Assembly (NCBI RefSeq): GCF_036013745.1
Contig: NZ_CP107880.1
Location: 10,173,419-10,237,418 of the forward strand
Length of the DNA stretch: 64,000 bases
Reading direction: 5' to 3'
Source of the DNA: Streptomyces sp. NBC_00483
Lineage (GTDB): Bacteria > Actinomycetota > Actinomycetes > Streptomycetales > Streptomycetaceae
The position numbers and the translations under genes were made by a program. Positions within the stretch are counted from its first letter, which is position 1, and each line of letters starts with the position of its first letter. The notes beneath the pieces are model-generated. The model worked only from the letters and a program-made list of their open reading frames with translations. It did not search any database and was not told the DNA's origin. Positions 8,681-18,900 of this stretch are shown here, in pieces.

Positions 8681-8708
8681 GCAACATTGACTGAATGATC
8701 AGTGTTGC
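8681..8708. promoter_or_regulatory. Operator copy 2 (28-bp inverted repeat) before the amine oxidase
   Basis: GCAACATTGA, 8-base spacer, TCAGTGTTGC: 9 of 10 arm positions pair. It ends 17 bases before the amine oxidase ATG. The distance to copy 1 is 70 bases start to start, near seven DNA turns, so both would face the same side of the helix. Confidence 0.6.
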
Positions 8709-8724
8709 GACATGCTCTCGTGCC

Positions 8725-10116
8725 ATGTGGGAACAGAGCGAAAAGAACCTGGTCGAGACCGAGGTCGTCATCGTCGGCGGCGGCTACGCGGGTCTCGCCG
8801 CGGCGCTCCAACTGCACGACCACGGCGTCGACTTCGCGCTCCTCGAGGCGGCGGACCGGGTCGGCGGCCGCGTACACACCGAGTCCCGGAGCGGCCTGCG
8901 CCTCGACCACGGAGGCCAGTGGATCGGCCCCACCCAGACCCGGCTGCACGCCCTCGCCACCCGCTTCGGCTGCACCACCTTCCCGACCTGGGAGACCGGA
9001 AAGCACATCGAGGTGTGGCACGACGGAGCCACCGTCCCCTACCTCGGTGCGGCGCCCGCCGACGGGCCCGGAATCACCGCGTACACCCACATCACCGAAG
9101 CCCTCGACACACTCGCCCGGACCGTGGACACCACCGAACCGTGGCGCACCCCCGGCTTCGCCGAACACGACGCGCAGACCGCGCAGTCCTACTTCCGCGC
9201 GCACACCGACGACCCGGACGCGCTGCGCCGACTCGCGCTCGCCGTCCAGGGTGTGTGGTGCGCGGAGCCGTACGAGATCTCGCTGTTCCACGTGCTCTTC
9301 TACGTCGCCGCGGCCGGCGGCTGGGAGCAGCTCATGGAGACCGGCGGCTGCGCCCAGGACAGCCGCTTCGTCACCGGCGCCGCCGGACCTGCCCGAGCCG
9401 TCGCCGAACTGCTCGGCGACCGGATCCGCCTCGGCGTCGCGGTCCGCCGCATCGAGCACGACACCGACGGCGTACGCGTCCACACCGCCGACACCGTGTA
9501 CGAGGCCCACAGGGCGGTCGTCGCACTCCCGCCGCCCGCGGTCCGCGCCGTTGAATTCGCCCCGGCGCTGCCGGTCAGCAGGGAGGGCTGGCTCTCGCAC
9601 AGCCCGATGGGGCGCGTCGCCAAGGTCCACGCGGTGTACGACACCCCGTTCTGGCGCGAGGCGGGCCTCTCCGGCATCGCCACGCTGTACGACGACGGTC
9701 CGCTCGGCGTCGTCTTCGACAACTCGCCCGCGGACGCGGCGCAGGGTGTGCTCGTCGGTTTCGTCTACGGCGACCGGCTCTCCGAGTGGAGCCGCCTCGA
9801 CGACGCTGCCCGACGCGAGGCCGCCCTCGCGAGCCTCACCAGCGTCGTCGGGGACGCGGCCGCCTACCCCCTCGACTACACCGAGAAGAACTGGTCGAAG
9901 GACCCGCACGCACGCGGCGGGTACGAGGCCTACGTGACCCCCGGCGGCTGGACCGGCTACGCACGTCACGGCTGGCGGACACCCACCGGGACGCTGCACT
10001 GGGCCGGCACGGAGACGGCTAGTGTGTGGAACGGCTACATCGACGGCGCACTCTCCTCCGGGATCCGGGCGGCCGACGAAGTCATCACGTCACTCCCGGC
10101 GCAGGCGGAAGGCTGA
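8725..10116 (+). CDS. FAD-dependent amine oxidase (monoamine/putrescine oxidase type)
   Basis: A 463-residue flavoprotein that would oxidise an amine to an aldehyde with release of ammonia and H2O2. The Rossmann FAD motif VVIVGGGYAGLAAAL is near residue 15, with the acidic end LLEAADRVGGRVHTES following. The flavin-contact end reads GTLHWAGTETASVWNGYIDG, diagnostic of the MAO/polyamine oxidase family. ATG 8725 starts ten residues before the fold; the earlier in-frame ATG at 8695 lies inside an operator and is less likely. No convincing ribosome site is visible. It is followed after six bases by its likely regulator and faces an amine permease. Putrescine is a plausible substrate, but that is inferred from family and context. 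Confidence 0.9.
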   Translation: MWEQSEKNLVETEVVIVGGGYAGLAAALQLHDHGVDFALLEAADRVGGRVHTESRSGLRLDHGGQWIGPTQTRLHALATRFGCTTFPTWETGKHIEVWHDGATVPYLGAAPADGPGITAYTHITEALDTLARTVDTTEPWRTPGFAEHDAQTAQSYFRAHTDDPDALRRLALAVQGVWCAEPYEISLFHVLFYVAAAGGWEQLMETGGCAQDSRFVTGAAGPARAVAELLGDRIRLGVAVRRIEHDTDGVRVHTADTVYEAHRAVVALPPPAVRAVEFAPALPVSREGWLSHSPMGRVAKVHAVYDTPFWREAGLSGIATLYDDGPLGVVFDNSPADAAQGVLVGFVYGDRLSEWSRLDDAARREAALASLTSVVGDAAAYPLDYTEKNWSKDPHARGGYEAYVTPGGWTGYARHGWRTPTGTLHWAGTETASVWNGYIDGALSSGIRAADEVITSLPAQAEG

Positions 10117-10122
10117 ATCAGC

Positions 10123-11001
10123 ATGGGCCCCGACACCGAGGGCGAGGAGACGCTCGTCGAGCGGGCCCGCCAGGTGGTCCTCTCCGCACCCATGAGTCAG
10201 CGGGAGTTCGCCGACCGCGTCGGCATGGACCCCACCGCCCTCTCCAAGGCGCTGCGCGGCAACCGCCGTCTGCGGGACGTCGAGGTCGCCGCCATCGCCC
10301 AGGTCGGCAAGGTGTCGCAGCGCTATCTGCGGACCGGCGTCGGCCGGCCACCCGTCCCGCGGCAGGGCACGAACGGTACGCAGAGCACCCGCAGGCGCGC
10401 CGACGCCGTCGACGCCGAACTCCGGCGCACGCAGATCCTGGAGGCCACGGCCCGGCTCATCGCCCGTCGCGGCTTCCACAAGGTGCGCGTCGCGGACATC
10501 GCCGAGGCCTGCGGCACCAGCACCGGCACCGTGCACTACCACTTCCCGACGAAGGACGCCGCGCTGCGCGCCGCGCTCGTCTTCTACGCGGACCGCTTCC
10601 ACACCCGTCTGGAAGCCGAGTTCGAGACCGCCGACAGCACCGTCGAGAAGCTGCGCCGCCTGATCGAGGTGCAGTTGACGACCACGGAGGAGGACGCCGA
10701 CGAGTGGTCGGTGTGGGTGCAGTCGTGGAACGAGGCGATCCTCGATCCGAGCCTGCGGGACGGCCAGCGCGGTGTCTACGCCGGCTGGCACGGCGTCGTC
10801 CTGGACCTGGTGCGCACCTGCCGGCGCGAGGGCATGGCCGAAGGCGTCGACGCGGAGGCCCTGGCCGCCCGCTTCACGGGACTCGTCGACGGCCTGGCCA
10901 TCCAAGTCCTGGCAGGAACGGGCGACATGGACGCGGCGCGCATGCGGGAACTGCTCCTGGACGCGTTCGAGCCGTACATCAGCCTGCGAAAGGGCAGTTG
11001 A
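10123..11001 (+). CDS. Double-HTH regulator: XRE-like domain fused to TetR domain
   Basis: A 292-residue transcription factor with two DNA-binding domains. Residues about 20-68 form an XRE/Cro-like HTH (MSQREFADRVGMDPTALSKA). After a linker, residues about 98-145 form a TetR HTH (RGFHKVRVADIAEACGTSTG, then TVHYHFPTKDAALRAAL), followed by a TetR ligand-binding helical domain with WSVWVQSWNEAILD. TetR proteins are usually about 200 residues, so the front domain is extra. It lies six bases after the amine oxidase stop, so it is co-transcribed with it. The paired inverted repeats at 8611 and 8681 are its most likely targets. Which domain reads them is unknown. Confidence 0.85.
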   Translation: MGPDTEGEETLVERARQVVLSAPMSQREFADRVGMDPTALSKALRGNRRLRDVEVAAIAQVGKVSQRYLRTGVGRPPVPRQGTNGTQSTRRRADAVDAELRRTQILEATARLIARRGFHKVRVADIAEACGTSTGTVHYHFPTKDAALRAALVFYADRFHTRLEAEFETADSTVEKLRRLIEVQLTTTEEDADEWSVWVQSWNEAILDPSLRDGQRGVYAGWHGVVLDLVRTCRREGMAEGVDAEALAARFTGLVDGLAIQVLAGTGDMDAARMRELLLDAFEPYISLRKGS

Positions 11002-11154
11002 GCGCGCCGTTCGCACGTGGGTTCTGGAGTAATCTCCAAGATCTTATGCGGAGTTGATGTGGGGGCTTCCGCGCCGGATGGGTCTCAACGATAGTGATGC
11101 ACCGCGGAATTGATCTTCCGTGATGCAGAATATCCGCCCATGTAGGAGTGCCCC

Positions 11155-12537
11155 ATGGCGCACGCCAACGGAAACATCGCACGCCGCGCAGGCCGTCTCC
11201 TGCGCACCAGTCTCTTCGCTCAAGTGCTGCTCGCCCTGCTGCTCGGAGTCCTCGTCGGACGCCTGTGGCCGGACGCCGGATCGGCCCTGCAGCCCCTCGG
11301 GGACGGCTTCGTCCGGCTCATCAAGGCGATGATCGCGCCCCTGGTGTTCTGCGTCGTCGTCGCGGGCATCACCAAGGCCGGTGACCTGAAGGCCTTCGGC
11401 CGGATCGGCGTGAAGGCGCTGATCTGGTTCGAGGTCGCCACCACCGTCGCCCTCGTCATCGGGCTGCTCGCCGGCAACATCCTGGCGCCCGGCGCCGGTA
11501 TGAACGTCGACCCGGCAACCCTGGACAAGGGCGCGGTCGACGAGCAGACCGGCGGCGGGCATCTCCCGTCCACCGCCCAGTTCGTGCTGGAGTCCCTGCC
11601 GGACAGCGCCGTCGGCGCATTCGCCGAGAACTCCCTGCTCCAAGTGCTCGTCCTGGCCTGCCTCGTGGGCGCCGCGCTGCTCCACCTCGGCCAGCGCAAG
11701 GTCCCGCAGATCCTGCCCTTCATCGAGCAGGCCCAGGACGTCGTGTTCACCATCGTCGGCTACATCATGAAGCTCGCCCCGCTCGCGGTCTTCGGAGCCA
11801 CCGCACACCTCGTCGGCGAATACGGCGTGGGTGCGATGTCGACGTACGGAAAGCTGATCGCCGTCTGCTACGGCGTCGCCCTGCTCTTCCTGGTGCTGCT
11901 CGGCCTCGCCCTCAAGGCGGTCACCGGTCTCAGCCTGTGGAAGTTCGTCCGCTACACCCGCGAGGAACTGCTGCTCGCCCTCGGTACCGGCTCCAGCGAG
12001 ACCGTGATGCCACGGATGATGCAGAAGCTGCGCGCGGCGGGCTGCCGGGACGACGCGGTCGGGCTCGTCCTGCCCACCGGGTACTCCTTCAACCTCGACG
12101 GCGCCTCCATCTACCTCTCCATCGGCACCCTCTTCATCGCCCAGGCCGTCGGCGTCGACCTCAGTCTCGGACAGCAGGTCACGGTCGTCCTCGTGCTCAT
12201 GCTGACCAGCAAGGGCATGGCGGGCGTGCCCGGTTCGGCGTTCCTCGCGCTGTCCGCGACCGCCTCCGCCCTTGGTGTCATCCCGGCCGCCGCGGTGGCG
12301 CTGCTGCTCGGCGTCGACCGGATCATGGACTCGATGCGCGTCGCCACCAACCTCCTCGGCAACTGTGTCGCGGTGTTCGCGGTGTCGCGCTGGGAGGGAG
12401 CCCTGGACCGGGTCACCGCGAAGCGGGTGATGAACGGCGAGGAACCGGGTGCGGCACCCGCGGCCACGACCGAGGGCGTGACACCTGCCGAGGACGTGAC
12501 GCCCGCAGGCGAGGCGGCGCCCGCCAAGGACAGCTGA
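11155..12537 (+). CDS. dctA: C4-dicarboxylate/H+ or Na+ symporter DctA
   Basis: A 460-residue dicarboxylate/amino acid:cation symporter that imports succinate, fumarate, malate or related acids. Family motifs are plain: LALGTGSSETVMPRMM, then PTGYSFNLDGASIYLSIGTL, the helix-7 substrate site, and SKGMAGVPGSAFLALSAT. Eight or more hydrophobic segments cover residues about 20-410; the last 30 residues are a polar, proline/alanine-rich tail (PAEDVTPAG). The ATG is preceded by TAGGAGTG. It stands alone between the amine-oxidase regulator and another permease. The leader (11002-11154) has short inverted repeats such as CGGAA-TTGATC-TTCCG, possibly regulatory. Confidence 0.92.
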   Translation: MAHANGNIARRAGRLLRTSLFAQVLLALLLGVLVGRLWPDAGSALQPLGDGFVRLIKAMIAPLVFCVVVAGITKAGDLKAFGRIGVKALIWFEVATTVALVIGLLAGNILAPGAGMNVDPATLDKGAVDEQTGGGHLPSTAQFVLESLPDSAVGAFAENSLLQVLVLACLVGAALLHLGQRKVPQILPFIEQAQDVVFTIVGYIMKLAPLAVFGATAHLVGEYGVGAMSTYGKLIAVCYGVALLFLVLLGLALKAVTGLSLWKFVRYTREELLLALGTGSSETVMPRMMQKLRAAGCRDDAVGLVLPTGYSFNLDGASIYLSIGTLFIAQAVGVDLSLGQQVTVVLVLMLTSKGMAGVPGSAFLALSATASALGVIPAAAVALLLGVDRIMDSMRVATNLLGNCVAVFAVSRWEGALDRVTAKRVMNGEEPGAAPAATTEGVTPAEDVTPAGEAAPAKDS

Positions 12538-12702
12538 CGCCCGGCCATCACCACATCAACCAACTCCCTTGCCGCGCCCAACATTTGGCAAAACTAGATT
12601 CATGCCGCATGGATCTCGACCGGCAGGGCAGACGGCCGCCCAGTAGCAGATCAAGCGAGCGACCTCGAAAGAGTGGGCCGCAGATCAGGGACGGATGTGG
12701 TG

Positions 12703-14376
12703 ATGGCCACGCTGACTGAGTCTTCGGGCAAGACCTCGGAGCAACAAACAGCGCTACGCAGAGACATGGGTCGCATCAGCCTGCTTTTCGCGGGCGTGGG
12801 ATCCATCATCGGGTCCGGCTGGCTCTTCGGCGCGTTGAACGCGGCGAAGATCGCCGGGCCCGCTTCCATATTCTCGTGGGCGATAGCCGCCGTGATGATT
12901 CTCCTCATCGGGCTGTGCTTCGCCGAACTCGGAACCATGTTCCCGGTGTCCGGGGGAGTGGTGCGCTTTCCACACCTCTCCTTCGGCTCCTTCGCCAGCT
13001 ACACCATGGGCTGGATCACCTGGATCGCCGCCGCGACGGTGGCACCCATCGAGGTCGAGGGCGCCCTCCAATACGCCACGAAGTGGGCGCACTTCACCGA
13101 TTTCCACAAGGCGAACGGCGCCTACACCCTGACCACACTCGGCTATGCCGTCGCGGTCGTCGCCATGGCGTTCTTCGTGCTGCTGAACTACTACGGCATC
13201 CGCTGGTTCGCCCGCGTTAACAATGTCCTCGTCTGGTGGAAACTGCTGGCCATCGCCCTGGTGATCGTGGCGTTCTTCGTGACCGCATTCCACGCGCACA
13301 ACCTCGGAGCCGCCGAGTACGGGGGCTTCGCCCCCGGCGGCGCCAAGGGCATCTTCACGGCCATCTCCACGGCGGGCATCACCTTCTCCTTTCTGGGCTT
13401 TCGGCAAGGCGTGGAACTCGCGGGCGAGACCGACAATCCGCGGCGCAACGTCCCGTTCGCCGTCATCGGCTCCGTACTGCTCACCGGCCTGATCTACGTA
13501 CTCCTCGAAATCGCCTTCCTCGGCGCGGTCCCCAAGAGCGACCTGCAGCACTCGCACGGCTGGCTCAACCTGGCCTTCGCCAACGACTTCGGACCGCTCG
13601 CCGCCATCTCCAGCGCCATCGGCCTGGGCTGGCTGGCCTACATCCTCTACGTGGACGCGGTGATCTCACCGGCCGACACCGGCCTCATCTACACCACCGT
13701 CACGGCCCGTATCTCCTACGCCATGGCCCGCAACCGCAACGCGCCCGCAGGGCTGGCCAAGACCACGCCCAAGGGTGCGCCGTTGGTCAGCCTGGTCGTG
13801 ACCTTCGTCCTCGGGCTGATCGTCTTCCTGCCCTTCCCGAGCTGGCAGGAACTGGTCGGCTTCATCACCTCGGCGACCGTCCTGTCCTTCGGGTCCGGCC
13901 CGCTCGTCCTGGCCGTGATGCGCCGTCAGATCCCGGAGCACGAGCGGCCGTACCGGATTCCAGGCGGCGACATCATCCCGTTCCTCGGCCTCTACTCGGC
14001 GAACCTGATCGTGTATTGGGCGGGCTGGAACACCAACTACAAGCTGTTCCTCACCATTTGCATCGGCTTCGTCGTCCTGGCGGTCCTCCAGGTGCTCGAC
14101 AAGGGACACGCTCCGAAGATGGACTGGAAGGCGGGCGCGAGCTGGGTGCTGCCGTGGCTCATCGGCCTCGCCGTGATCAGCTGGCTCGGCGACTACGACG
14201 GCGGGCTCGGCTGGATCGGCCTCGGTTGGGGCTTCGTCGCCAACCTCGCACTCACCGCGCTCGTCTACCTGCTGGCCCTGCGCGTACGACTCCCGCGCGA
14301 GCGCGTGCTGGAGCACATCGAGGAGGCGCGCGAGGAGTCCCGTATGGAGGACGCGGAACTGGGCGCGACGCACTGA
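12703..14376 (+). CDS. APC-family amino acid permease
   Basis: A membrane transporter of about 557 residues with roughly 12-14 helices. The N-terminus (RRDMGRISLLFAGVGSIIGS, then GWLFGALNAAKIAGPASIFS) is the classic APC/AspT-like glycine-rich first helix. GITFSFLGFRQGVELAGETD and the proline-rich RIPGGDIIPFLGL also fit. The ATG at 12703 is preferred to GTG 12673 because an AGGGACGGA sequence precedes it. The C-terminal tail is charged (REEARE-like), as in several actinomycete amino acid permeases. It is monocistronic, followed by a strong terminator at 14409-14450. Its substrate is unknown; context gives only general amino-acid uptake. Confidence 0.88.
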   Translation: MATLTESSGKTSEQQTALRRDMGRISLLFAGVGSIIGSGWLFGALNAAKIAGPASIFSWAIAAVMILLIGLCFAELGTMFPVSGGVVRFPHLSFGSFASYTMGWITWIAAATVAPIEVEGALQYATKWAHFTDFHKANGAYTLTTLGYAVAVVAMAFFVLLNYYGIRWFARVNNVLVWWKLLAIALVIVAFFVTAFHAHNLGAAEYGGFAPGGAKGIFTAISTAGITFSFLGFRQGVELAGETDNPRRNVPFAVIGSVLLTGLIYVLLEIAFLGAVPKSDLQHSHGWLNLAFANDFGPLAAISSAIGLGWLAYILYVDAVISPADTGLIYTTVTARISYAMARNRNAPAGLAKTTPKGAPLVSLVVTFVLGLIVFLPFPSWQELVGFITSATVLSFGSGPLVLAVMRRQIPEHERPYRIPGGDIIPFLGLYSANLIVYWAGWNTNYKLFLTICIGFVVLAVLQVLDKGHAPKMDWKAGASWVLPWLIGLAVISWLGDYDGGLGWIGLGWGFVANLALTALVYLLALRVRLPRERVLEHIEEAREESRMEDAELGATH

Positions 14377-14408
14377 CCGTGCCTGGCCGATCCCAGGCCC
14401 ACGCACCG

Positions 14409-14450
14409 CATGTGGAGGCCCGCCCGACAGTCCGGGCGGGCCTCCACATG
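14409..14450 (+). terminator. Perfect 17-bp stem terminator of the APC permease
   Basis: CATGTGGAGGCCCGCCC, 8-base loop, and the exact complement GGGCGGGCCTCCACATG. It lies 33 bases after the permease stop and before the small gene at 14613. No U-tract follows, as is common in Streptomyces. Confidence 0.85.
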
Positions 14451-14612
14451 TGGTGCGGTACGGCTCCTCGGATTCGCCCCTCCCCGGAAAATCGCCCAGA
14501 TCGCGATATCAGTGGCAATCCCTAGCGTTACGGAATCATCACATCATCACGACCATAGGGCTCCAGGTACGGGGCAGGCGAAAAGGGAGAAGTCGAGGAA
14601 AGGAAGCCACCG

Positions 14613-14813
14613 ATGCTGATCGTGGCTCTTTTGCTCCTGCCGGCCATGGCACTGCTCTTGCTCGGCATGGACCGCATAGAGGACCGAATGGGCGGAGTGA
14701 CCCGCCCGGGATCCGGACACCATCGACTGAGTCATCTGCGCCTCGTCCACGGTGACGAGCAAAGCAGCCGAGATACGGACACCACGAGAAGGTCCGACCG
14801 TGAGGCCGCCTGA
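14613..14813 (+). CDS. Small hypothetical membrane-anchored protein
   Basis: 66 residues: one hydrophobic N-terminal helix (MLIVALLLLPAMALLLLGMD) followed by a short, charged C-terminal part rich in Arg, Asp and His. A strong ribosome site (GGAAAGGAAG) ends nine bases before the ATG, which is the main reason to accept it as a gene. It ends 14 bases before the convergent GH130 stop. I do not recognise a family; small single-helix proteins of this shape are frequent in Streptomyces. Confidence 0.65.
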   Translation: MLIVALLLLPAMALLLLGMDRIEDRMGGVTRPGSGHHRLSHLRLVHGDEQSSRDTDTTRRSDREAA

Positions 14814-14827
14814 AGTGTCCGGCACGC

Positions 14828-15901
14828 TCAGGCCGCGTGCCCGGGCCGCCACACCGCGACACCGAGCACCGAATCCGCCATGCCGTAATAGAGGAACCAG
14901 GCATCGCGGAACCGCACCAACCCCTCGGTGAACACCACGTGGTTGACCTGGCCGTCCTGCTCGTCCGCCGACGTCGGCACGAGGAACGGCCGCTCAAGCC
15001 GGGCCACCGCCTTGGTCGGGTCGGCCGGGTCGATGAGGAGCTGACCCGTGGAGTACTGGCCCTTGGTGTACCCGCCCTTGCCGTCGGAACGGGCGTTGTA
15101 GACGAGCAGGATGTGTCCGTCGTCCGTACGCAGCGGCGGCGGACCGGGCTCGATCAGGGACCCCTCCCAGGCGTGCACGGGCTTCGCCACCGGATCGTCG
15201 TTCCCGACGGTCTCCCAGTGGATCAGATCCTTCGACCGGGCCCAGAAGACGTTGGACTCACCGAAGTACATCCAGTACGTGCCGTCGATGGGTGTACTGA
15301 GGATGGCGCCCGACTTGTTCCAGGGCTTGTCACCATGGATCGGGTCGTGCAGCTCGGGGAAGAGCGGCCCGTGCTTCTCCCAGTGCACCAGGTCCTTCGA
15401 CGTCGCCAGGCACAGCAGCGCGCTCGTCCCGTCGTAGCCGGTGTACGTCATGTAGAAGGTGTCACCGATGTGCACCACCCGCGGATCCTCGCACCCACCG
15501 GGCAGCTCGTACGGCTCGCTCGGCGTGAGCACCGGCTCCGCCCTGCGCCGGAACGTGATGCCGTCATCGCTCCAGGCGAGCCCGATGCTGGACCTCTTCG
15601 CCTTGTTCTGCGCCCGGTACAGCAACGCGATCCTGCCGCCGACCACGATGGCGCAGGGGTTGTACAGATACGCCGACTCCCACTCGTGTGCCGGCTCGGG
15701 ACGCAGAATCGGATTCGCGTCGCTCTTGGTGAACGGCCCCATGGGGAACGTCGCGGGACCACGCGGGAACCGTTCGGGCTTGTCCGCGGCCGCGGCGCTA
15801 CCCGCGCCGGCGAGCGACCCCGTGAGCGCCGCGCCGACCACGGTCGCCGAGGCCTTGAGCATGCCGCGGCGCCCGTGCGCCTGCCGGTCGTTGTGCGCCA
15901 T
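14828..15901 (-). CDS. Secreted GH130-family beta-mannoside hydrolase/phosphorylase
   Basis: 357 residues with a Tat signal peptide (twin Arg in GRRGMLKASA at residues 11-12, Ala-rich core, cleavage near GSAAAADK). The five-bladed propeller family is shown by NPILRP, YNPCAIVVGGRIALLYRA, GGCEDPRVVHIGDTFYMTYT and LLVYNARSDGKGG. GH130 enzymes cleave or phosphorolyse beta-1,2- or beta-1,4-linked mannosides. Export suggests a hydrolase rather than a phosphorylase. It follows the GH38 gene on the same strand, with a terminator between them (15939-15972), so it has its own promoter. Together with GH38 and the ABC transporter it forms a mannose-glycan utilisation locus. Confidence 0.83.
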   Translation of the reverse strand: MAHNDRQAHGRRGMLKASATVVGAALTGSLAGAGSAAAADKPERFPRGPATFPMGPFTKSDANPILRPEPAHEWESAYLYNPCAIVVGGRIALLYRAQNKAKRSSIGLAWSDDGITFRRRAEPVLTPSEPYELPGGCEDPRVVHIGDTFYMTYTGYDGTSALLCLATSKDLVHWEKHGPLFPELHDPIHGDKPWNKSGAILSTPIDGTYWMYFGESNVFWARSKDLIHWETVGNDDPVAKPVHAWEGSLIEPGPPPLRTDDGHILLVYNARSDGKGGYTKGQYSTGQLLIDPADPTKAVARLERPFLVPTSADEQDGQVNHVVFTEGLVRFRDAWFLYYGMADSVLGVAVWRPGHAA

Positions 15902-15938
15902 GTCGGGTGAACCTCCTGGTCGTCGAGTTCTCGAAAGG

Positions 15939-15972
15939 ACGGGGCCCCGCGCACACGCACGCGGGGCCCCGT
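15939..15972 (-). terminator. Terminator after the GH38 gene
   Basis: Perfect 13-bp arms ACGGGGCCCCGCG / CGCGGGGCCCCGT with an 8-base loop, 17 bases downstream of the GH38 stop. Confidence 0.8.
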
Positions 15973-15988
15973 CACACCTGCCGCGTAC

Positions 15989-18900
15989 TCAGTCCCGTAC
16001 GGCCGCCAAACGCACCGTCAGGATCTGGAACGGCCGCAGTCGCAGCCGCACCCCGTCGTCCGTGACCTCGCACGCGGGCTCGTCGGCAGCGCGCGGGCGC
16101 TCCAGCAGGTCCGTGGCCGTCGCCGAGGCGAGGCGGAAACCGGGGGTCAGGAGAGCCGTGGCGCGGGCGCCCCGGGACTCGTACAGGCGGACCACGACGT
16201 CGCCCGAGCGGTCGTCGGCGAGCTTGACCGCCTCGACCACCACGGCGGGGTTGTCGATGGCGACCAGCGGTGCCACCTCCGCCGAGCCGGACACCGTCCG
16301 CTCGGGCAGGTTGAGGTGGTAGCCCTCGCGGATCGCGTCGTCGACGTCCGCGCCGATCAGCAGGGCATAGCGCAGCCGGTGCGTGCCCTGGTCGGTGTCG
16401 GGGTCGGGGAAGCGCGGCGCGCGGGCCAGGGACAGCCGGACCGTCGTCGTGGTGCCGCCGTCCTCGCGGACGTCACGCGTGACGTCGTGCCCGTACGTCG
16501 AGTCGTTGACCAGGGCCGCGCCCCAGCCCCGCTCGCCGACGTGCACGAAGCGGTGCGCGCACACCTCGAACTTGGCGGCGTCCCAGCTGGTGTTGGTGTG
16601 CGTGGGCCGCTCGACGTGCCCGAAGGGCACCTGCGCCGTGGAGTGCCCGGCCCGCACGTCCAGCGGGAACGCCGCCTTGAGCAGCTTCTCCGTCTCGTGC
16701 CAGTCGAGGACCGTGTCGACGTCCAGGCGACGCGAGCCCGGCGCGAGCGCGAGGGTCTGCTCGATACGCGAGTCACCAAAGGCACGCACGACACGGACGC
16801 CGCCGTCCACGGCGGTCACCGACTCCGCTGCCGTCAGATCCGTGACGGTGTTGCGGTAGAAGGCGTCCAGGTCCCAGGCGTCCCACTGGTTCGGGAAGTC
16901 CTGGTGCAGCTGGAGCAGGTTGGCCACCGCACCCGGCGGCAGCGCCTCCCGCTCGCCCTCGATGTCGTACGCCGAGGTGACCAGGCCCCGCTCGTCGATG
17001 ACGATGCGGACCAGGCCGTTGTCCAGGACGAATCCGCCGTCCTGCGGCTGCGGGTCGACCGTGACCGCCACCGGCTCGCGGCGCACCGTCGTGCCCAGGG
17101 CGGCGGCGCCCGAGCGGGCGTGCGGAGCGGCGTTGAAGACGACCCGCGAGCCGTCCCCGGCGGCCGGCCCCGCGAGAGCTTCCTGCGCCGACCTGATCAA
17201 CTCGCCCAGTTCGGCCGCGACCTGACGGTACGTCTCCTCCGCCTCCCGGTGCACCCACGCGATCGACGTACCCGGCAGGATGTCGTGGAACTGGTGCAGC
17301 AGCACCGTCTTCCACAACCGGTCGATCGCCTCGTACGGGTACGCCGCCCCCGTGCGCAGCGCCGCCGTCGCCGCCCACAACTCGGCCTCCCGCAGCAGGT
17401 GTTCGCTGCGCCGGTTGCCCTGCTTGGTGGCGATCTGACTGGTGAGCGTGCCCCGGTGGAACTCCAGGTACAGCTCGCCCACCCACACCGGCGCGTCCGG
17501 GTACTCCTCCAGGGCCTTGGCGAAGAAGTCGCCCGGCTTCTCGATCTCGACGCGCGCCGAACCCTCCAGGTCCGCGAGGCGCTCGGCGCGCGCGAGCATC
17601 TCGCGGGTGGGGCCGCCACCACCGTCGCCGTAACCGAACGGGGCGAGCGAACGGTTCGCCGCGCCCTTGTCCTGGAAGTTGCGCACACTGTGCGCGACCT
17701 CCGCGCCGGACAGATCACTGTTGTACGTGTCGACCGGCGGGAAGTGGCTGAAGATACGGGTGCCGTCGATGCCCTCCCACCAGAACGTGTGGTGCGGGAA
17801 CTTGTTCGTGGTGTTCCACGAGATCTTCTGCGTGAGGAACCAGCGCACCCCGGCCAGCTTCATCAGCTGTGGCATCGCCGCGTTGTAGCCGAAGGTGTCC
17901 GGCAGCCACATGTCCTCGGTCTCGACACCGAACTCGTCGAGATAGAACCGCTTGCCGTGGATGAACTGGCGGGCCAGCGCCTCACCCCCGGTGATGTTGG
18001 TGTCCGGCTCCACCCACAGGCTGCCCGTGGGCACGAACTGCCCCGTCTTCGCCTTCTCCTGGGCTCGCTCGTACACCTCGGGCCGGTGCTCCTTGAGCCA
18101 GGCCAGCTGCTGCGCCTGGGACATCACGAACCGGAACTCCGGGTACTCGTCCATCAGTTGGGTGACATTGGAGACGGTACGCGCGACCTTGCGCACCGTC
18201 TCGCGCAGCGGCCACAGCCACGCAGTGTCGATGTGGGCGTGCCCGATCGCCGAGATGCGGTGCTCGCCGGCCGCGGCCTGTGAGGCGAGGGCCGGGGCGA
18301 GGATCGCGCGGGCGGCGGCCGCGGTGCCGCCGATGTCCTGGAGGTCCACGGCGTCCAGCGCGGAGGACAGCGCCCGCAGGATCTGCCAGCGGCGCGGCGA
18401 CTGCTCGGGCAGCTCCCGCATCAGCTGGTCGAGGACCTCCATGTCGTGGACGAGGTCATAGACCTCCGCGTCGAAGACGGCCAGGTCGAGGCGGCGCAGC
18501 CGGTAGATCGGCTCACCGTTCGAGGCGCCCTCCTCGTCCAGCCACGGGGCGCGACCGCCCAGCGGCGTGATGGCGAAGGTGCGGTCCTCGGGCCCCGAGT
18601 GCATGACGAGCGGGTTCGCCGCGGCCTCGACGTAGCAGACGAACTCCTCGCCCCCGACGGCCTGTTCGGCCACCGGCAGCCAGGTGTTGCGCGGGTTGAG
18701 CGCCTTCACGGCCGTGCCGTCGGGCCGGTACGCCAGGCCCTCGGCGGAGAATCCCGGCTCGGTGGTACCGAAGCCGAGGTCGACGACGGCCTCCACACGC
18801 CGGCCCGCCCACTCCTCGGGGACGCGGCCGCTGACCTTGAACCAGTTGGTCGTCCAGGCGGGGCCCCAGGGCGCGCCCACCTCGGTGGGCCGGTACTCGG

